From assembly GCA_028687995.1 (NCBI GenBank), contig JAQTZA010000001.1, forward strand, positions 62,001 to 126,000: DNA of 64,000 bases. The letters are read 5' to 3'. Made by a program: the position numbers and the translations under genes. Under the pieces are notes generated by a model. It saw nothing but the letters and a program-made list of their open reading frames with translations, was not told the DNA's origin and ran no database searches. The DNA comes from Bacteroidales bacterium. Lineage in GTDB: Bacteria > Bacteroidota > Bacteroidia > Bacteroidales > UBA7332. How positions within the stretch are numbered: position 1 is the stretch's first letter; each line of letters starts with the position of its first letter. Below, in pieces: positions 17,712 through 28,161 of the stretch.

Positions 17712-19118
17712 TTGGCACGCAAAAGCAAACCCATTACTATATTAGAAAACGTCACTATTACGGATGTGGCTGCAGAAGGAAAGGCAATAGCCCGTGTTGA
17801 TGACTTGGTCGTTTTCATTCCATTTGTTGCTCCTGGAGATGTTGTAGATATTCAACTTACTCGCAAAAGAAAGCAATTTGCAGAAGGAAAAGCGATTCGA
17901 TTTCATCACTATTCTGAGAAAAGAGCTACTCCCTTTTGTGAGCATTTTGGGATATGTGGGGGTTGCAAATGGCAACATCTTCCCTACTCAGAGCAATTGA
18001 AATTCAAACAACAACAAGTTATTGATAATCTTACCCGTATCGGAAAAATTGATTTGCCTTCTATTTCGCCAATTATTGGTTCAGAGAAAACAGATTTTTA
18101 TCGAAACAAACTCGAATATACCTTCTCAAATAAGCGTTGGTTGACCGATGACGAACGGTTTTCTGAAACTAGATTTGATATGGATGCTTTGGGATTTCAC
18201 ATTCCGGGAATGTTCGACAAAGTTTTGGATATAAATAAATGTTGGTTGCAGGAGGATATTTCGAATCGAATTCGGTTATCTATAAAAGCTTTTTGCAAAC
18301 AACATGATTACACCTTCTTCGATCTTCGCAATCAAATTGGGTTTATGCGAAATTTGATAATCCGCACTACATCCACTGGTGAATTGATGGTGATTGTGAT
18401 ATTCTATAAAGAGGATATTGACAAGAGAAAGAATTTGCTCAACCATTTGGTAAGTAGTTTTCCAGAAATCAGTTCGTTGCAATATGTCATCAACGGTAAA
18501 GCAAACGACACGATTACCGATCAGGAAGTGATTGTGTACAAAGGATCGGATTGCATATATGAAGAAATGGAAGGGTTAAAATTCAAAATTAGCCCTAAAT
18601 CATTTTATCAAACGAATTCTGAACAAGCATACACTTTATACAAAGTTGCTCGTAATTTTGCAGCATTAACTGGAGATGAATTGGTGTACGACTTATATAC
18701 AGGCACAGGAACGATTGCAAATTTTGTGGCGGCTCAATGCAAACAAGTGATTGGCATCGAATATGTGCCTGAAGCCATTGAAGATGCGAAAGTGAATGCC
18801 AAACTCAATAACATCGAGAATACCCAGTTTTTTGCTGGCGATATGAAAGATTTATTGACTGAAGACTTTATTAAACAGTATGGTCGCCCAGATGTTATAA
18901 TTACCGATCCACCTCGTGCAGGTATGCACGACGATGTGATTAACACCATATTGAGTGCATCACCAAAAAAGATTGTCTATGTCAGTTGTAATCCTGCCAC
19001 TCAGGCACGTGATTTAAGCTTATTAGATGTTAAATACAGTGTATTGAAAGTGCAACCGGTAGATATGTTTCCACATACACACCATGTTGAGAATGTAGTT
19101 TTACTAGAAAAAAGATAA
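17712..19118 (+). CDS. rlmD: 23S rRNA uracil-C5 methyltransferase (RlmD/RumA family)
   Basis: The enzyme transfers a methyl group from SAM to C5 of a uridine in 23S rRNA. An N-terminal TRAM domain spans about 8-62. An iron-sulfur cluster site follows: C76, C82, C85 and later C177. The Rossmann domain has VYDLYTGTGTIANF and TDPPRAG, and the catalytic cysteine is C426 in VSCNPATQ. The length of 468 residues is normal. The start codon is TTG: MARKSKPITILENVTI matches the family N-terminus and no in-frame ATG is near. Whether the target is the RlmC, RlmD or dual RlmCD position is not resolved by sequence. A T9SS cargo gene follows after nine bases. Confidence 0.88.
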   Translation: MARKSKPITILENVTITDVAAEGKAIARVDDLVVFIPFVAPGDVVDIQLTRKRKQFAEGKAIRFHHYSEKRATPFCEHFGICGGCKWQHLPYSEQLKFKQQQVIDNLTRIGKIDLPSISPIIGSEKTDFYRNKLEYTFSNKRWLTDDERFSETRFDMDALGFHIPGMFDKVLDINKCWLQEDISNRIRLSIKAFCKQHDYTFFDLRNQIGFMRNLIIRTTSTGELMVIVIFYKEDIDKRKNLLNHLVSSFPEISSLQYVINGKANDTITDQEVIVYKGSDCIYEEMEGLKFKISPKSFYQTNSEQAYTLYKVARNFAALTGDELVYDLYTGTGTIANFVAAQCKQVIGIEYVPEAIEDAKVNAKLNNIENTQFFAGDMKDLLTEDFIKQYGRPDVIITDPPRAGMHDDVINTILSASPKKIVYVSCNPATQARDLSLLDVKYSVLKVQPVDMFPHTHHVENVVLLEKR

Positions 19119-19127
19119 TTAGAGAAT

Positions 19128-20630
19128 ATGAAGAGATTTTTTGTAATAATACCCGTTCTGTGTTTTTTCTTTTGCAGCAGCATCGATGTTTTTGGATCTA
19201 CGGCAGGTAGCATGGGGCGATTAGACAGCATTATTTATCAATTAAATAATGCAGGAAAAGTGCGCAAGGCGATATATCATTATGTAGATAATAAATTGGT
19301 TGATATTACCGACTATGAAGCAACCGACCTATCTTCGAATTGGAACCCATATCGGAAAACAATCTTTAGTCTGAATAACGGCATAGAAACAACCATCGTA
19401 CAGGTTTTTGAAAATTTGCAGAATAGTTTTGTGAACTCCACTAAAAGTGAATTACAGTTCGACAGCCAAGGTAATCGCACCTTGGAAGCATATTACTTAT
19501 GGAACGGAACAACTTCTGCTTGGAAAGGTTTTCGAAAAAAAATGCAACGTAATTACATTGACACTGGCGTTATTTCGTCCTACACATATTCGAATTGGGA
19601 TTCAATTGCAAACAATTGGAAAGCATTTTCACAAGGTTCTATCAGCTATACGCTTTTTAAAAAACCTGATGTGATGCTCTATTCTGCACCCGATGCTAAT
19701 GGCGTAATGATTTCAACTTCAAAAATCACGAACAGCTATCTGCCAAACAACAATCCTGAATATGAAACGACATACACCTATGATACAAATACAAGCTCGT
19801 TTCTACCTACTTTAAGAAGACATTTTGAATATGCGGATGTTGCACCACAATTTGTAGAAACGGTTGCTCAATATTCTTCGACTGCACAAAGTTGGAAAAA
19901 CTTACAACTTACGACCAAAAGTTACACTCCGCAAGGAAATCTACTACAATTCATTGTTTCCGATAGAGACACTATCGGTCAAACATGGAAAGAGCGATAT
20001 CGTCACGATTTTTCAATTTTAAGCAACACGACCGACTCAATCAATATCGCACAAACAGATGCTCCTGATGGAGTTTCACTTTACACTAAAAATTACAAAC
20101 AAATTAATAACGGAACCGGAGATTCAAACGAAACCAACACTGTAGAACAAAATGGCACTTTAATCTCCACTCAAAATGTTCATACAAATACTGCAAGTGG
20201 TGACCTCACAGAGTATTCAAATCAAGACCAATTAGAGAATATTACACTTAGCTGGGTAATTGATTCGGCAAAAAGTACGTTAGCATGTAACTACTTTCAA
20301 GCCAACGATATTGAAATGAAAAGCAAAGAATTAATAAGCTCGATGACATTGTATTTCAATCCAAATCCTACAAAAATCCCAAAAGTATTAGAGGATAATA
20401 AACTAAATTTCTGGCCAAATCCAGTAACTGATTTATTAAACATCACTAACAATACCTCTTCATTAGTGACATACCGAATTTTTTCGCTTGAAGGAAAATC
20501 TTTATTGGGTGGAGAAGCTATAGAAACCACCACTAGCATTGGCGTTACCTCACTAAAAGCAGGAGCCTATATTTTACAATTGACAACAGATAAAAACAAA
20601 ACAAAAACGAAAGTTTTTTTAAAGAAATAA
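19128..20630 (+). CDS. Secreted protein with T9SS type A sorting domain
   Basis: The 500-residue protein has a signal peptide (MKRFFVIIPVLCFFFCSSIDVFG) and ends with a type A C-terminal sorting domain: FWPNPVTDLLNI, then YRIFSLEGKSLL and SLKAGAYILQLTTDK, closing in KVFLKK. That domain directs export across the outer membrane by the type IX system, followed by cleavage. The middle 400 residues are rich in Tyr, Trp, Ser and Thr and contain repeated units of the form W-K/N-x-YS or SAWKGF, suggesting a beta-rich repeat domain without an assigned function. It starts nine bases after the methyltransferase gene. Confidence 0.82.
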   Translation: MKRFFVIIPVLCFFFCSSIDVFGSTAGSMGRLDSIIYQLNNAGKVRKAIYHYVDNKLVDITDYEATDLSSNWNPYRKTIFSLNNGIETTIVQVFENLQNSFVNSTKSELQFDSQGNRTLEAYYLWNGTTSAWKGFRKKMQRNYIDTGVISSYTYSNWDSIANNWKAFSQGSISYTLFKKPDVMLYSAPDANGVMISTSKITNSYLPNNNPEYETTYTYDTNTSSFLPTLRRHFEYADVAPQFVETVAQYSSTAQSWKNLQLTTKSYTPQGNLLQFIVSDRDTIGQTWKERYRHDFSILSNTTDSINIAQTDAPDGVSLYTKNYKQINNGTGDSNETNTVEQNGTLISTQNVHTNTASGDLTEYSNQDQLENITLSWVIDSAKSTLACNYFQANDIEMKSKELISSMTLYFNPNPTKIPKVLEDNKLNFWPNPVTDLLNITNNTSSLVTYRIFSLEGKSLLGGEAIETTTSIGVTSLKAGAYILQLTTDKNKTKTKVFLKK

Positions 20631-20651
20631 AATTCTTATTCTATAACACAC

Positions 20652-20685
20652 AAAACCCGAAGCCAATCACTTGACTTCGGGTTTT
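20652..20685. terminator. Bidirectional terminator
   Basis: AAAACCCGAAG (20652-20662) pairs perfectly with CTTCGGGTTTT (20675-20685) over a 12-base loop, giving T-tracts on either strand. It separates the T9SS cargo gene from mutB, which converges on it. Confidence 0.8.
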
Positions 20686-20695
20686 ATATTTCGTA

Positions 20696-20726
20696 GTGAG
20701 GGCGTGACTTTGAGTCACACCCTCAC
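20696..20726 (-). terminator. Second hairpin, after mutB
   Basis: GTGAGGG-C-GTGACT (20696-20709) pairs with 20713-20726 with one mismatch and a three-base loop, 14 bases past the mutB stop. It has no T-tract of its own and may stabilise the mutAB message or back up the hairpin at 20652. Confidence 0.55.
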
Positions 20727-20739
20727 TTTTGGGGAACAA

Positions 20740-22875
20740 TTAATCTTCCAACAAAATTTCAAGAATCTGCACCGCAGCTTTCGCCACAGACGATCCTGGG
20801 CCAAAGATAGCAGAAACGCCCGCTTGGTAGAGGTAATCGTAGTCTTGCGCAGGAATTACCCCACCGGCAATCACGATGATATCCTCACGACCTAACGCCT
20901 TCAATTCCGCCATTACTTGTGGCACAAGCGTTTTGTGACCCGCTGCGAGTGACGAAACGCCCAACACGTGCACATCGTTTTCCACCGCTTGACGAGCTGC
21001 TTCGGCAGGCGTTTGGAACAAGGGTCCCATATCCACGTCGAATCCGCAGTCAGCATATCCGGTAGCCACTACTTTCGCACCACGGTCGTGACCGTCTTGA
21101 CCCATTTTCGCAATCATAATACGCGGTTGACGGCCTTCTTTCTTAGCAAATTCGGCTGCCAGTTCGCAAGCTTTCTGAAAGTCTGCGTCGCCTTTAGTTT
21201 CTGATGAATACACGCCTGCTATAGTTCTAATAATTGCTTTATAACGTCCTGCCACTGCTTCGCAAGCATCGGAGATTTCACCCAAGGATGCACGAACACG
21301 CGCTGCTTCGACTGCCAATTCGAGCAAGTTGCCCTCTTTCGTCTCAGCACATTTGGTGATGGCTGCCAAAGCTGCTTTCACAGCATTTTCGTCGCGCGCG
21401 GCTTTCAATTCGCCGAGACGCTCGATTTGCTGTTTGCGTACTGCGGTGTTATCGACTTCGAGAATGTCGATCGGATCTTCTTTCTCCAAACGGTAGCGGT
21501 TTACACCCACAATGATTTGATTACCGGAGTCGATACGCGCTTGTGTGCGGGCAGCAGCCTCTTCGATGCGCAATTTAGGCACACCGGTTTCGATTGCTTT
21601 CGCCATTCCGCCGAGGCTTTCTACCTCTTCGATCAACGCCCACGCTTTTTGCGCCAACTCGTTGGTGAGGGTTTCTACGTAGTAAGAACCCGCCCATGGA
21701 TCAACTTCTTTGCAAATATAAGTTTCTTCTTGGATATAAATCTGAGTATTACGTGCAATACGTGCAGAAAAATCGGTTGGCAATGCAATTGCTTCGTCCA
21801 ATGCGTTGGTGTGGAGCGACTGGGTGTGACCCAATGCAGCAGCCATCGCCTCAATACAAGTACGACCGACGTTGTTGAACGGATCTTGCTCTGTTAGCGA
21901 CCAGCCCGAAGTTTGCGAGTGCGTACGCAACGCCAACGATTTTGGGTTTTTCGGATTAAACTCTTTTACGATTTTCGCCCACAACATACGTGCAGCACGC
22001 ATTTTGGCTATTTCCATAAAGTGGTTCATCCCGATCGCCCAGAAAAACGACAAACGAGGTGCAAACGCATCGATGTCCATTCCGGCATTCACTCCGGCAC
22101 GAAGATACTCCAAACCATCGGCCAAGGTGTATGCCAACTCGATGTCAGCCGTTGCACCTGCCTCTTGCATGTGGTATCCCGAGATAGAGATAGAGTTGAA
22201 TTTCGGCATCTTGTGTGAAGTAAATTCGAAGATGTCGGCAATAATTTTCATCGAAAATTCTGGTGGGTAAATGTAGGTATTACGCACCATAAACTCTTTC
22301 AAAATGTCATTTTGGATGGTTCCCGCCATCTCTTCGAGTTTTGCTCCTTGCTCGAGACCAGCGTTGATGTAGAATGCCAAAATAGGCAATACCGCACCGT
22401 TCATCGTCATCGAAACAGACATCTTGTTCAACGGAATACGGTCGAACAACACTTTCATATCCTCGATAGAACAAATAGAAACTCCGGCTTTACCTACGTC
22501 ACCTACCACACGTTCGTGATTGGCATCGTATCCGCGGTGCGTTGGTAAATCGAATGCTACCGAAAGACCTTTCTGACCAGCAGCAAGGTTACGACGGTAG
22601 AATGCGTTCGACTCTTCTGCTGTAGAGAATCCTGCGTACTGACGCACTGTCCATGGTTGCATAGCGTACATACCACTATAAGGGCCACGCAGATAAGGAG
22701 GAAGTCCGGCAACATAGTTGAGGTGCTCCATTCCTTCGAGATCCGCTTTGGTGTAGGTACTCTTCACAGGAATCTGCTCAGGAGTCAACCAATTTGATTT
22801 TTCACTCATTGGTGCAACAGTCTGTGCCATGGCATAACTGTTGTTTATATCAATACTTTTAAAATTTGGTTTCAT
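20740..22875 (-). CDS. mutB: Methylmalonyl-CoA mutase, large subunit
   Basis: This is the catalytic, coenzyme-B12-binding subunit. It interconverts succinyl-CoA and (R)-methylmalonyl-CoA, the central step of the succinate-propionate pathway. The barrel domain shows RGPYSGMY, the RQYAGFST segment and TMNGAVLP. The C-terminal B12 domain has the cobalt-ligand motif D594-x-H596-x-x-G599, followed by [13 protein letters not shown] and IVIAGGVIP. The length (711) is normal. mutA lies 16 bases upstream on the same strand. A hand count gives 55% G+C at 21001-21060, above most neighbours, which fits strong codon selection in a highly expressed gene. Confidence 0.96.
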   Translation of the reverse strand: MKPNFKSIDINNSYAMAQTVAPMSEKSNWLTPEQIPVKSTYTKADLEGMEHLNYVAGLPPYLRGPYSGMYAMQPWTVRQYAGFSTAEESNAFYRRNLAAGQKGLSVAFDLPTHRGYDANHERVVGDVGKAGVSICSIEDMKVLFDRIPLNKMSVSMTMNGAVLPILAFYINAGLEQGAKLEEMAGTIQNDILKEFMVRNTYIYPPEFSMKIIADIFEFTSHKMPKFNSISISGYHMQEAGATADIELAYTLADGLEYLRAGVNAGMDIDAFAPRLSFFWAIGMNHFMEIAKMRAARMLWAKIVKEFNPKNPKSLALRTHSQTSGWSLTEQDPFNNVGRTCIEAMAAALGHTQSLHTNALDEAIALPTDFSARIARNTQIYIQEETYICKEVDPWAGSYYVETLTNELAQKAWALIEEVESLGGMAKAIETGVPKLRIEEAAARTQARIDSGNQIIVGVNRYRLEKEDPIDILEVDNTAVRKQQIERLGELKAARDENAVKAALAAITKCAETKEGNLLELAVEAARVRASLGEISDACEAVAGRYKAIIRTIAGVYSSETKGDADFQKACELAAEFAKKEGRQPRIMIAKMGQDGHDRGAKVVATGYADCGFDVDMGPLFQTPAEAARQAVENDVHVLGVSSLAAGHKTLVPQVMAELKALGREDIIVIAGGVIPAQDYDYLYQAGVSAIFGPGSSVAKAAVQILEILLED

Positions 22876-22891
22876 TTTCAGTTCCTCCTTA

Positions 22892-24787
22892 TTATTTCAA
22901 TAACCCCAACTGTTTGCTGTACGCGGTGAGCGTACCCAAAACATTTGTACGAACGTTGATAAACTCAGTGATGCCTTGCGCTTTCAGTTCATCGGCACAA
23001 GCTGGTGCTCCTGCTACAATAAGAATTGCTGAATCGCCGATAGCAGCTTTTGCATCTGGAGCGAAAGTTGCGTATTCGTCGTCGCTTGAGCAAAGAACAA
23101 TGATGTCTGCACCGGCAGCTTTTGCAGCCTCTACTCCGGCAGCGACAGTCTCGAAACCAAGATTATCGACTACTTCGTATCCGGCACAAGCCAAGAAGTT
23201 GCACGAAAACTGAGCACGCGCCAAGCGCATATTCAGGTTACCGATGGTAAGCATAAACGCTTTCGGACGTTTCGCTGCTTTCTCAGTTGCCAAACGCAAT
23301 GCTTCGAATTCGCTTGAAGCACGAGTGAAATCGAGCGTATTTGCTTTTGGAGAACTGCATCCACAACTGTCAGCTGCAAAATCTGCTTCGATTTTGGCAG
23401 CAGCCGTTTCGTTGAAGTTTGGATATTGGTTAGAACCGAGAAGAATCTCTTTGCGAGCAGAAACTGCAGCACGACGAGCAGTACCCGATTTATTGATAAT
23501 TTCTGCAACATAACCCGATTTCACCGCTGCCAAGAAACCACCTTTTTCTTCGATGTCTAAGAAAAGTTCCCATGCTTGTTGAGATATCGCAGCTGTTAGG
23601 TTTTCGATATAGTATGAACCGGCTGATGGATCAACGATTTTGTCGAAATGCGCCTCTTCTTTCAACAACAGTTGTTGGTTGCGGGCAATACGTTCCGAAA
23701 TATCGTCAGACTCTTTGTAAGCCGAATCGAACGTAAGAACCGTCAACGAATCTACGCCAGCCAATGCTGCCGACATGGCCTCTGTTTGTGAACGAAGCAA
23801 GTTGACGTGTGCATCAAACACCGTCATATTGAATTCAGAAGTCTCGGCGTGTGCATACATTTTAGCAGAACAACGACAGAGATTATCGGGTTGATTATTG
23901 TTGCAAGCTTTATAGCATTCTGGTTTGTAAGCCAATACGATGTTTGCCCATAACAGACGAGCGGCACGGAACTTGGCGATTTCCATAAAATAGTTGGAGC
24001 CTACGCCGAAATTGAATTTGATTTTTTTAGCGATTACATCGATAGTGAGACCAGTCTCTTTCACTTGAGCGAGCACCTCGTTACCCCACGCCAATGCCAA
24101 ACCAAGCTCTTGGTAGCTGTATGCGCCGGCATTGTTCAGATAGACCGCATTCACGCCCACTACTCTGAATTTTGGCAACGCTTTTACCGCATCGATGATG
24201 TCGGCATACGCTTGTGTGGCATTTTCGAAATCTTTGCCACGAGCCAATTCACGACCAATGGGGTCGAAATTGATTGAACCAAAGATTTTAGAAACATCTA
24301 ATTTTTGTGATTGGAAATAGTCGGCAAGGATTGTCGCCAGTTTCACCGATGCTTTCGCACAGGTTTTGAAGTTCAACTCTACGATTTCGGGGTGAATGCC
24401 GTTCAACAATGCTGCGATATTTTCTGCAGAAACGTCGTCGCGAGAAATCACGAAACCGAGCGAATCAATCCCTTTATTGAGGATGTCAAGTGCTTTTGCG
24501 TTAGCATCGACGATGTTCTCCACATCGATATCCTGACGAACGTACCACTTGTTACTGTTTTTTGTTCCACGAATGTAAGGGAACTGTCCAGGAAGTGAAT
24601 CGGTTTGCACCATGCCTTCAATATCTTCGGCGCGGTACATGGGTTTCACCGAAAAACCTTCGTTGGTTTTCCAAACGAGCTTCTTATCATAGTCAGCCCC
24701 TTTCAGGTCAGCCGTCACTTTTTTCATCCAGTCCTCAGTGGTAACTGGAGGAAACTCAGTGAAGAGCTTTTTTTTACTATCTGCCAT
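22892..24787 (-). CDS. mutA: Methylmalonyl-CoA mutase, small subunit
   Basis: This is the non-catalytic partner of MutB. It keeps the barrel fold ([33 protein letters not shown]) and a degenerate B12 domain without the D-x-H-x-x-G motif, the normal state for MutA. The length is 631 residues. One odd feature is a cysteine cluster at C291, C295, C304 and C306 in the loop where the catalytic subunit has none, plus a CGC pair near residue 496. The cluster could bind a metal or be a lineage trait. It is first in the mutA-mutB operon, with a promoter word about 127 bases upstream. Confidence 0.94.
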   Translation of the reverse strand: MADSKKKLFTEFPPVTTEDWMKKVTADLKGADYDKKLVWKTNEGFSVKPMYRAEDIEGMVQTDSLPGQFPYIRGTKNSNKWYVRQDIDVENIVDANAKALDILNKGIDSLGFVISRDDVSAENIAALLNGIHPEIVELNFKTCAKASVKLATILADYFQSQKLDVSKIFGSINFDPIGRELARGKDFENATQAYADIIDAVKALPKFRVVGVNAVYLNNAGAYSYQELGLALAWGNEVLAQVKETGLTIDVIAKKIKFNFGVGSNYFMEIAKFRAARLLWANIVLAYKPECYKACNNNQPDNLCRCSAKMYAHAETSEFNMTVFDAHVNLLRSQTEAMSAALAGVDSLTVLTFDSAYKESDDISERIARNQQLLLKEEAHFDKIVDPSAGSYYIENLTAAISQQAWELFLDIEEKGGFLAAVKSGYVAEIINKSGTARRAAVSARKEILLGSNQYPNFNETAAAKIEADFAADSCGCSSPKANTLDFTRASSEFEALRLATEKAAKRPKAFMLTIGNLNMRLARAQFSCNFLACAGYEVVDNLGFETVAAGVEAAKAAGADIIVLCSSDDEYATFAPDAKAAIGDSAILIVAGAPACADELKAQGITEFINVRTNVLGTLTAYSKQLGLLK

Positions 24788-24913
24788 AAATAGTTTATTA
24801 TTAATATATTAATACTAAAAAAGTTGATTCTATGTTGATGAAAAATCGCTTTTTATTCTTCTGTATATCAATTCTTAGTTCCTCGATTGCGCCCAATCGT
24901 TGGAAAAACGCTG

Positions 24914-24921
24914 CAAAGGTA
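24914..24921 (-). promoter_or_regulatory. Candidate -7 element of mutAB
   Basis: The minus strand reads TACCTTTG, an exact TAnnTTTG match, giving a leader of about 120 bases. I see no cobalamin riboswitch consensus in that leader. Confidence 0.45.
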
Positions 24922-25058
24922 AAATAATTACCCCAATAACGGAAATTTTTCTTTAATTAATCACCATTGAAACTATCATTAATTATAAAATAAAAAGTTT
25001 CGCAAAGATAACAGAATCAATCTTTGCGAAACTTAGGAAAATCAAACCGTATGTAACA

Positions 25059-26177
25059 TTATTTCAGCACCAAAATTGGTGTATCGGTATGGAAAAGCAT
25101 TTGATTAGCAATGCTTGGATAAAACAACGTGGCAAAAATATTTCGTTTGTGTGCTGTCATTGCAATAGCATCGATATCATATTTGCGAATATAGTCCTCC
25201 ATGCTGCCAAAAACATCAGTGCCATCAATAATTCCGTAGGTTGCTTTCAGATTTGGATACATTTTTTGGAGATACTCTTGCATTCCAGTGAGTGAAACCT
25301 CATCCCAACGATCCATTTTATTTGAAATATGGAGAAAATGGACTTCAAAATTAACATCGCTGTTCATCCTCATCATTTTATCAAACGAAATCAAATCCTT
25401 TTGATTGAATTGTGCGATAAAAGCCATATTCTTAATATCTTCCATGCGTTTGATACGAGATGCTTCGGGTATAGCCAAAACAGGAATTTTACTTCTATCA
25501 ATCACCTCGGCTGTTACACTACCCAAATAATCTATGTTTTTAGGGCTCTTACCTCTCGTTCCCATCACAATCATGGCGGGCTTGTAAGTTTTCGAATAAC
25601 GAATAATCTCTTCCTCTGGAATTCCCTCCTGAATAATGGTTTTAAATTTCACTCGAGGTAGTTCATTATCTTGCATCCTTTTCTTTAAAGTGGCAACGAA
25701 ATGAGCCATCTCTTTATTCATTTTTTGCTGAATGATATGCAAAGACTCTCCACTAAACAGCTCACCGGTGAAGGTCACCTCGATAGGCAAAACTCCGGAG
25801 GTTATTGGCACATAATAAGCATGAAAAAAAACTACTTCAGCATGATAAAGGGCTGCCATATTAATAGCCATATCGGTTGCTCTCAAAGAATAGGAAGAGA
25901 AGTCAATCGGAACCATAATCCGATTCAACTTAAAATTTTCAGGATCAGTAGAAGGCCACTCTTCTTCTTCGATTGACAGTTTTGCTTTATCAACTATTTG
26001 CAATGCTTTAGGCAAATCACCCTCTTTAATACGAATCCTCACACCGGATGATACCATGGGTTGAATCAAATTCACATTTTGAATATACGTTTCGATACCT
26101 TCATTTTCGAGAAGCGATTTCAAAATCAAAGCTTTCTCGTAGGTATGAATGGCCAGAGTAATCAGTTTATCTTCCAT
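25059..26177 (-). CDS. Tandem universal stress protein with N-terminal DUF2007-like domain
   Basis: The 372-residue protein has three parts. The N-terminal 70 residues resemble DUF2007 (LAIHTYEKALILKSLLENEGIE), a small signal-transduction-like domain. Two UspA modules follow. The first has IMVPIDFSSYS and the nucleotide-binding VMGTRGKSPKNIDYLGSVTAEVI; the second is degenerate, ending with MTAHKRN and TPILVLK. Universal stress proteins bind ATP or similar nucleotides and help in survival of stress. A frame opening at 26252 adds a phenylalanine-rich stretch that overlaps the upstream terminator, so I start at MEDKLITL (26177). Confidence 0.85.
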   Translation of the reverse strand: MEDKLITLAIHTYEKALILKSLLENEGIETYIQNVNLIQPMVSSGVRIRIKEGDLPKALQIVDKAKLSIEEEEWPSTDPENFKLNRIMVPIDFSSYSLRATDMAINMAALYHAEVVFFHAYYVPITSGVLPIEVTFTGELFSGESLHIIQQKMNKEMAHFVATLKKRMQDNELPRVKFKTIIQEGIPEEEIIRYSKTYKPAMIVMGTRGKSPKNIDYLGSVTAEVIDRSKIPVLAIPEASRIKRMEDIKNMAFIAQFNQKDLISFDKMMRMNSDVNFEVHFLHISNKMDRWDEVSLTGMQEYLQKMYPNLKATYGIIDGTDVFGSMEDYIRKYDIDAIAMTAHKRNIFATLFYPSIANQMLFHTDTPILVLK

Positions 26178-26229
26178 AATTGTGAAGTTTAGGAGAATGA
26201 AAAAAATCAGAATATGCTTGTCGAAAAAC

Positions 26230-26272
26230 AAAAAAACCTCAAAGCAAAACATAAAACTGTCACGCTTCGAGG
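26230..26272 (-). terminator. Terminator of the small DNA-binding protein gene
   Basis: GCTTCGAGG (26264-26272) pairs with CCTCAAAGC (26237-26245) with one wobble pair. On the minus strand the stem is followed by seven T, a classic terminator for the gene at 26295-26564. Confidence 0.8.
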
Positions 26273-26294
26273 CTTATTTTATTTTCTTTGTTTT

Positions 26295-26564
26295 TTACTC
26301 TACATCCTGAAGTTCAAGACTTTCCCCTAGGATAGAAAGTGCTTTCTCCAGAATAGTAGTATCATCTAATGCAACAATTCCCCCGTCAGGTCCGGGTTCG
26401 ATGTGAATACCGACGCTTTTGCCATCTTTGTAATGATCGCCACCGAAATAATTGCGCACTGTGTCAGCCGAAATATTCAGTTCATCAGCGATGTGCTGAG
26501 TGCTTCCCGATGGCAAATGTGTTTTGATGCGGCGAAGCTCGTTAAATGAAATTGTCTTTGTCAT
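26295..26564 (-). CDS. Small conserved DNA-binding protein
   Basis: The 89-residue protein has a helix-turn-helix at about 20-42 (TQHIADELNISADTVRNYFGG) preceded by FNELRRIKTHLP. A conserved-looking strand region, SVGIHIEPGPDGGIVALDDTTI, follows. I recall close relatives across Bacteroidales annotated only as DNA-binding proteins. It lacks a ligand domain, so it may be a nucleoid-associated or housekeeping regulator. It stands alone between PAP2 and the stress protein gene with its own terminator. Confidence 0.7.
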   Translation of the reverse strand: MTKTISFNELRRIKTHLPSGSTQHIADELNISADTVRNYFGGDHYKDGKSVGIHIEPGPDGGIVALDDTTILEKALSILGESLELQDVE

Positions 26565-26674
26565 ATCTTTCAGGTTTAAGTAAGGTTAGAAATCTATGTT
26601 TTAATCACGCAATAAATTTAAGAGATTAATCATATAACTCCAAATTTTTAGACGCTTTTTTTTCAAAATTATTT

Positions 26675-27328
26675 TCAAACACTCGTCAGAAAAATAACAA
26701 GCATACTTAGCAGATAGACAATCAACGGAATTAATATTTCTAGATTCGTAAAGCTTTTACTCAAAAGCTTCAATGAATATTTTTTATTCAAGGACAAAAG
26801 AGCTTTATACATAATTATTGCGGCAAATACGCCAACCAATGTTCCACAAACCACATCTCCTACAAAATGCACCCCCAAATAAACCCGCGAATAAGAGGTG
26901 AGAAGTGTCCACGATAACATCGCAAAGGTAATCCACCTGTTTCGTAACAGAAGCATTAAGAAGAGAGCAAAACCAGCAGTATTGGCAGCATGAGAAGAGA
27001 CAAAACCAAATGCACCTCCAGCATAATCATTTACCAGATGAATTTTATCAATTAATAATGGATCGTGCGAGGGACGAAGTCGATGAACAAGAGGTTTGAA
27101 GATGGATGAAGAGATCTGATCACTCAACACAACGACTAATACCATCGCCAGAATAATCCAAAGACCCTTTGTACCCTCTTTTTTTATGATAATATAAATA
27201 AATGCCAGATAGAGCGGTATCCAAATTAGCTTATTGGAGATTAAGAAGAAAAATTGATCAAAAAATGAAGAATGAAATCCATTAACAAGAAGTGTCAAAT
27301 AATAGTCGAGGTGAATGAGATTCTCCAT
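26675..27328 (-). CDS. PAP2-family membrane phosphatase
   Basis: This six-helix integral membrane protein has all three PAP2 motifs: K78-x6-R85-P86 (KPLVHRLRP), S111-S112-H113 (SSHAAN), and R148-x5-H154-x3-D158 (SRVYLGVHFVGD). Enzymes of this family dephosphorylate lipid phosphates such as undecaprenyl diphosphate, lipid A or phosphatidic acid on the outer face of the inner membrane. The particular substrate is not evident. The length (217) is typical. It reads away from the Bat operon and has a well-formed promoter. Confidence 0.88.
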   Translation of the reverse strand: MENLIHLDYYLTLLVNGFHSSFFDQFFFLISNKLIWIPLYLAFIYIIIKKEGTKGLWIILAMVLVVVLSDQISSSIFKPLVHRLRPSHDPLLIDKIHLVNDYAGGAFGFVSSHAANTAGFALFLMLLLRNRWITFAMLSWTLLTSYSRVYLGVHFVGDVVCGTLVGVFAAIIMYKALLSLNKKYSLKLLSKSFTNLEILIPLIVYLLSMLVIFLTSV

Positions 27329-27350
27329 AATGGATAAAATTGTTACAATG

Positions 27351-27380
27351 CAAATTTAGCATTAATCTGCCATTAAGCAA
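27351..27380 (-). promoter_or_regulatory. Promoter of the PAP2 gene
   Basis: On the minus strand TTG (27378-27380) and TAAATTTG (27351-27358) are separated by 19 bases, within the usual 17-23 for Bacteroidota. The leader to the start at 27328 is short. The element sits directly against the batE stop. Confidence 0.55.
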
Positions 27381-27381
27381 C

Positions 27382-28140
27382 TTATTTCAATAATCCGATT
27401 ACTTTATACGTATCGTTTTGAATCCAACCTACATTACCATCCTCGAGAGCCACTTGCGACCACTTATCTACACTATCCTTTAGTTCTACCTTTGCTCCTT
27501 GATGCATCAAAAACAAATCTGTTCCGCTATCATCCGGAGTACTTTTTGCAACAACAGACTCACTAAAAATGATAGCGTGACTCTGTTCTGCCAACGCTTG
27601 TTTTTGTGAATAAGCCGAATAGTTTGCAAAAAATGAAAGCAAAAGGACAAAAATTCCACCAAAGAAAGAGATTTTTTTCATCCACACTCTTCCCGAAAAG
27701 AAATAGACGAAAAGCGCCACAATGAAAAGCAGAAACAATACGATTGCACTTTTTGCCCATCCATTAGAACTCATTTGCATGTGAATGGTATGAATCCAAT
27801 CGGTCAACAGAAATGTACCAACAGGAGTAATCTTATCAACGGTCTTTTGCTTTGCTATTTCAAGATTGACACGAATATCATCGTCTCCAGGAGCAAGAAG
27901 CAACGCTTTTTCGTAATTTAAAATGGCATCAGCCACACGATCGCTCTTGTAATACGCATTTCCCAAATTATAGTATAAATTGGCAGATTCGCCTTTTTCT
28001 TTGAGAATAGTCTCAAACAGCTCTGCTGCTTTAGCATAGTGCCCTTTTGTATATGCTTCCGTAGCCTGTTTCTGCAAATCCTGCGCAGTAACAGTAAATG
28101 CAGCAGCTATGATGCTAATAAATAGAATTATTTTTTTCAT
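27382..28140 (-). CDS. batE: BatE, TPR and SH3 protein of the aerotolerance operon
   Basis: The 252-residue protein starts with a signal peptide (MKKIILFISIIAAAFTVTAQ). TPR repeats follow at about 25-100 (ANLYYNLGNAYYKSDRVADAI), then two membrane helices at about 130-185. The C-terminal SH3-like segment has KWSQVALEDGNVGWI. TPR plus SH3 at the end of a Bat operon is the standard BatE layout. I use the ATG at 28140; a TTG nine bases upstream is less likely. It follows batD by 21 bases and closes the operon. Confidence 0.88.
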   Translation of the reverse strand: MKKIILFISIIAAAFTVTAQDLQKQATEAYTKGHYAKAAELFETILKEKGESANLYYNLGNAYYKSDRVADAILNYEKALLLAPGDDDIRVNLEIAKQKTVDKITPVGTFLLTDWIHTIHMQMSSNGWAKSAIVLFLLFIVALFVYFFSGRVWMKKISFFGGIFVLLLSFFANYSAYSQKQALAEQSHAIIFSESVVAKSTPDDSGTDLFLMHQGAKVELKDSVDKWSQVALEDGNVGWIQNDTYKVIGLLK

Positions 28141-28161
28141 AATATCCAACTATAAACTGAT

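Noticed and set aside
21427..21897. 156-codon plus-strand frame
   Set aside because: Antisense shadow of mutB, where high G+C removes stop codons.
24788..24913. Cobalamin riboswitch in the mutAB leader
   Set aside because: The leader is short and I see no B12-box or matching helices.
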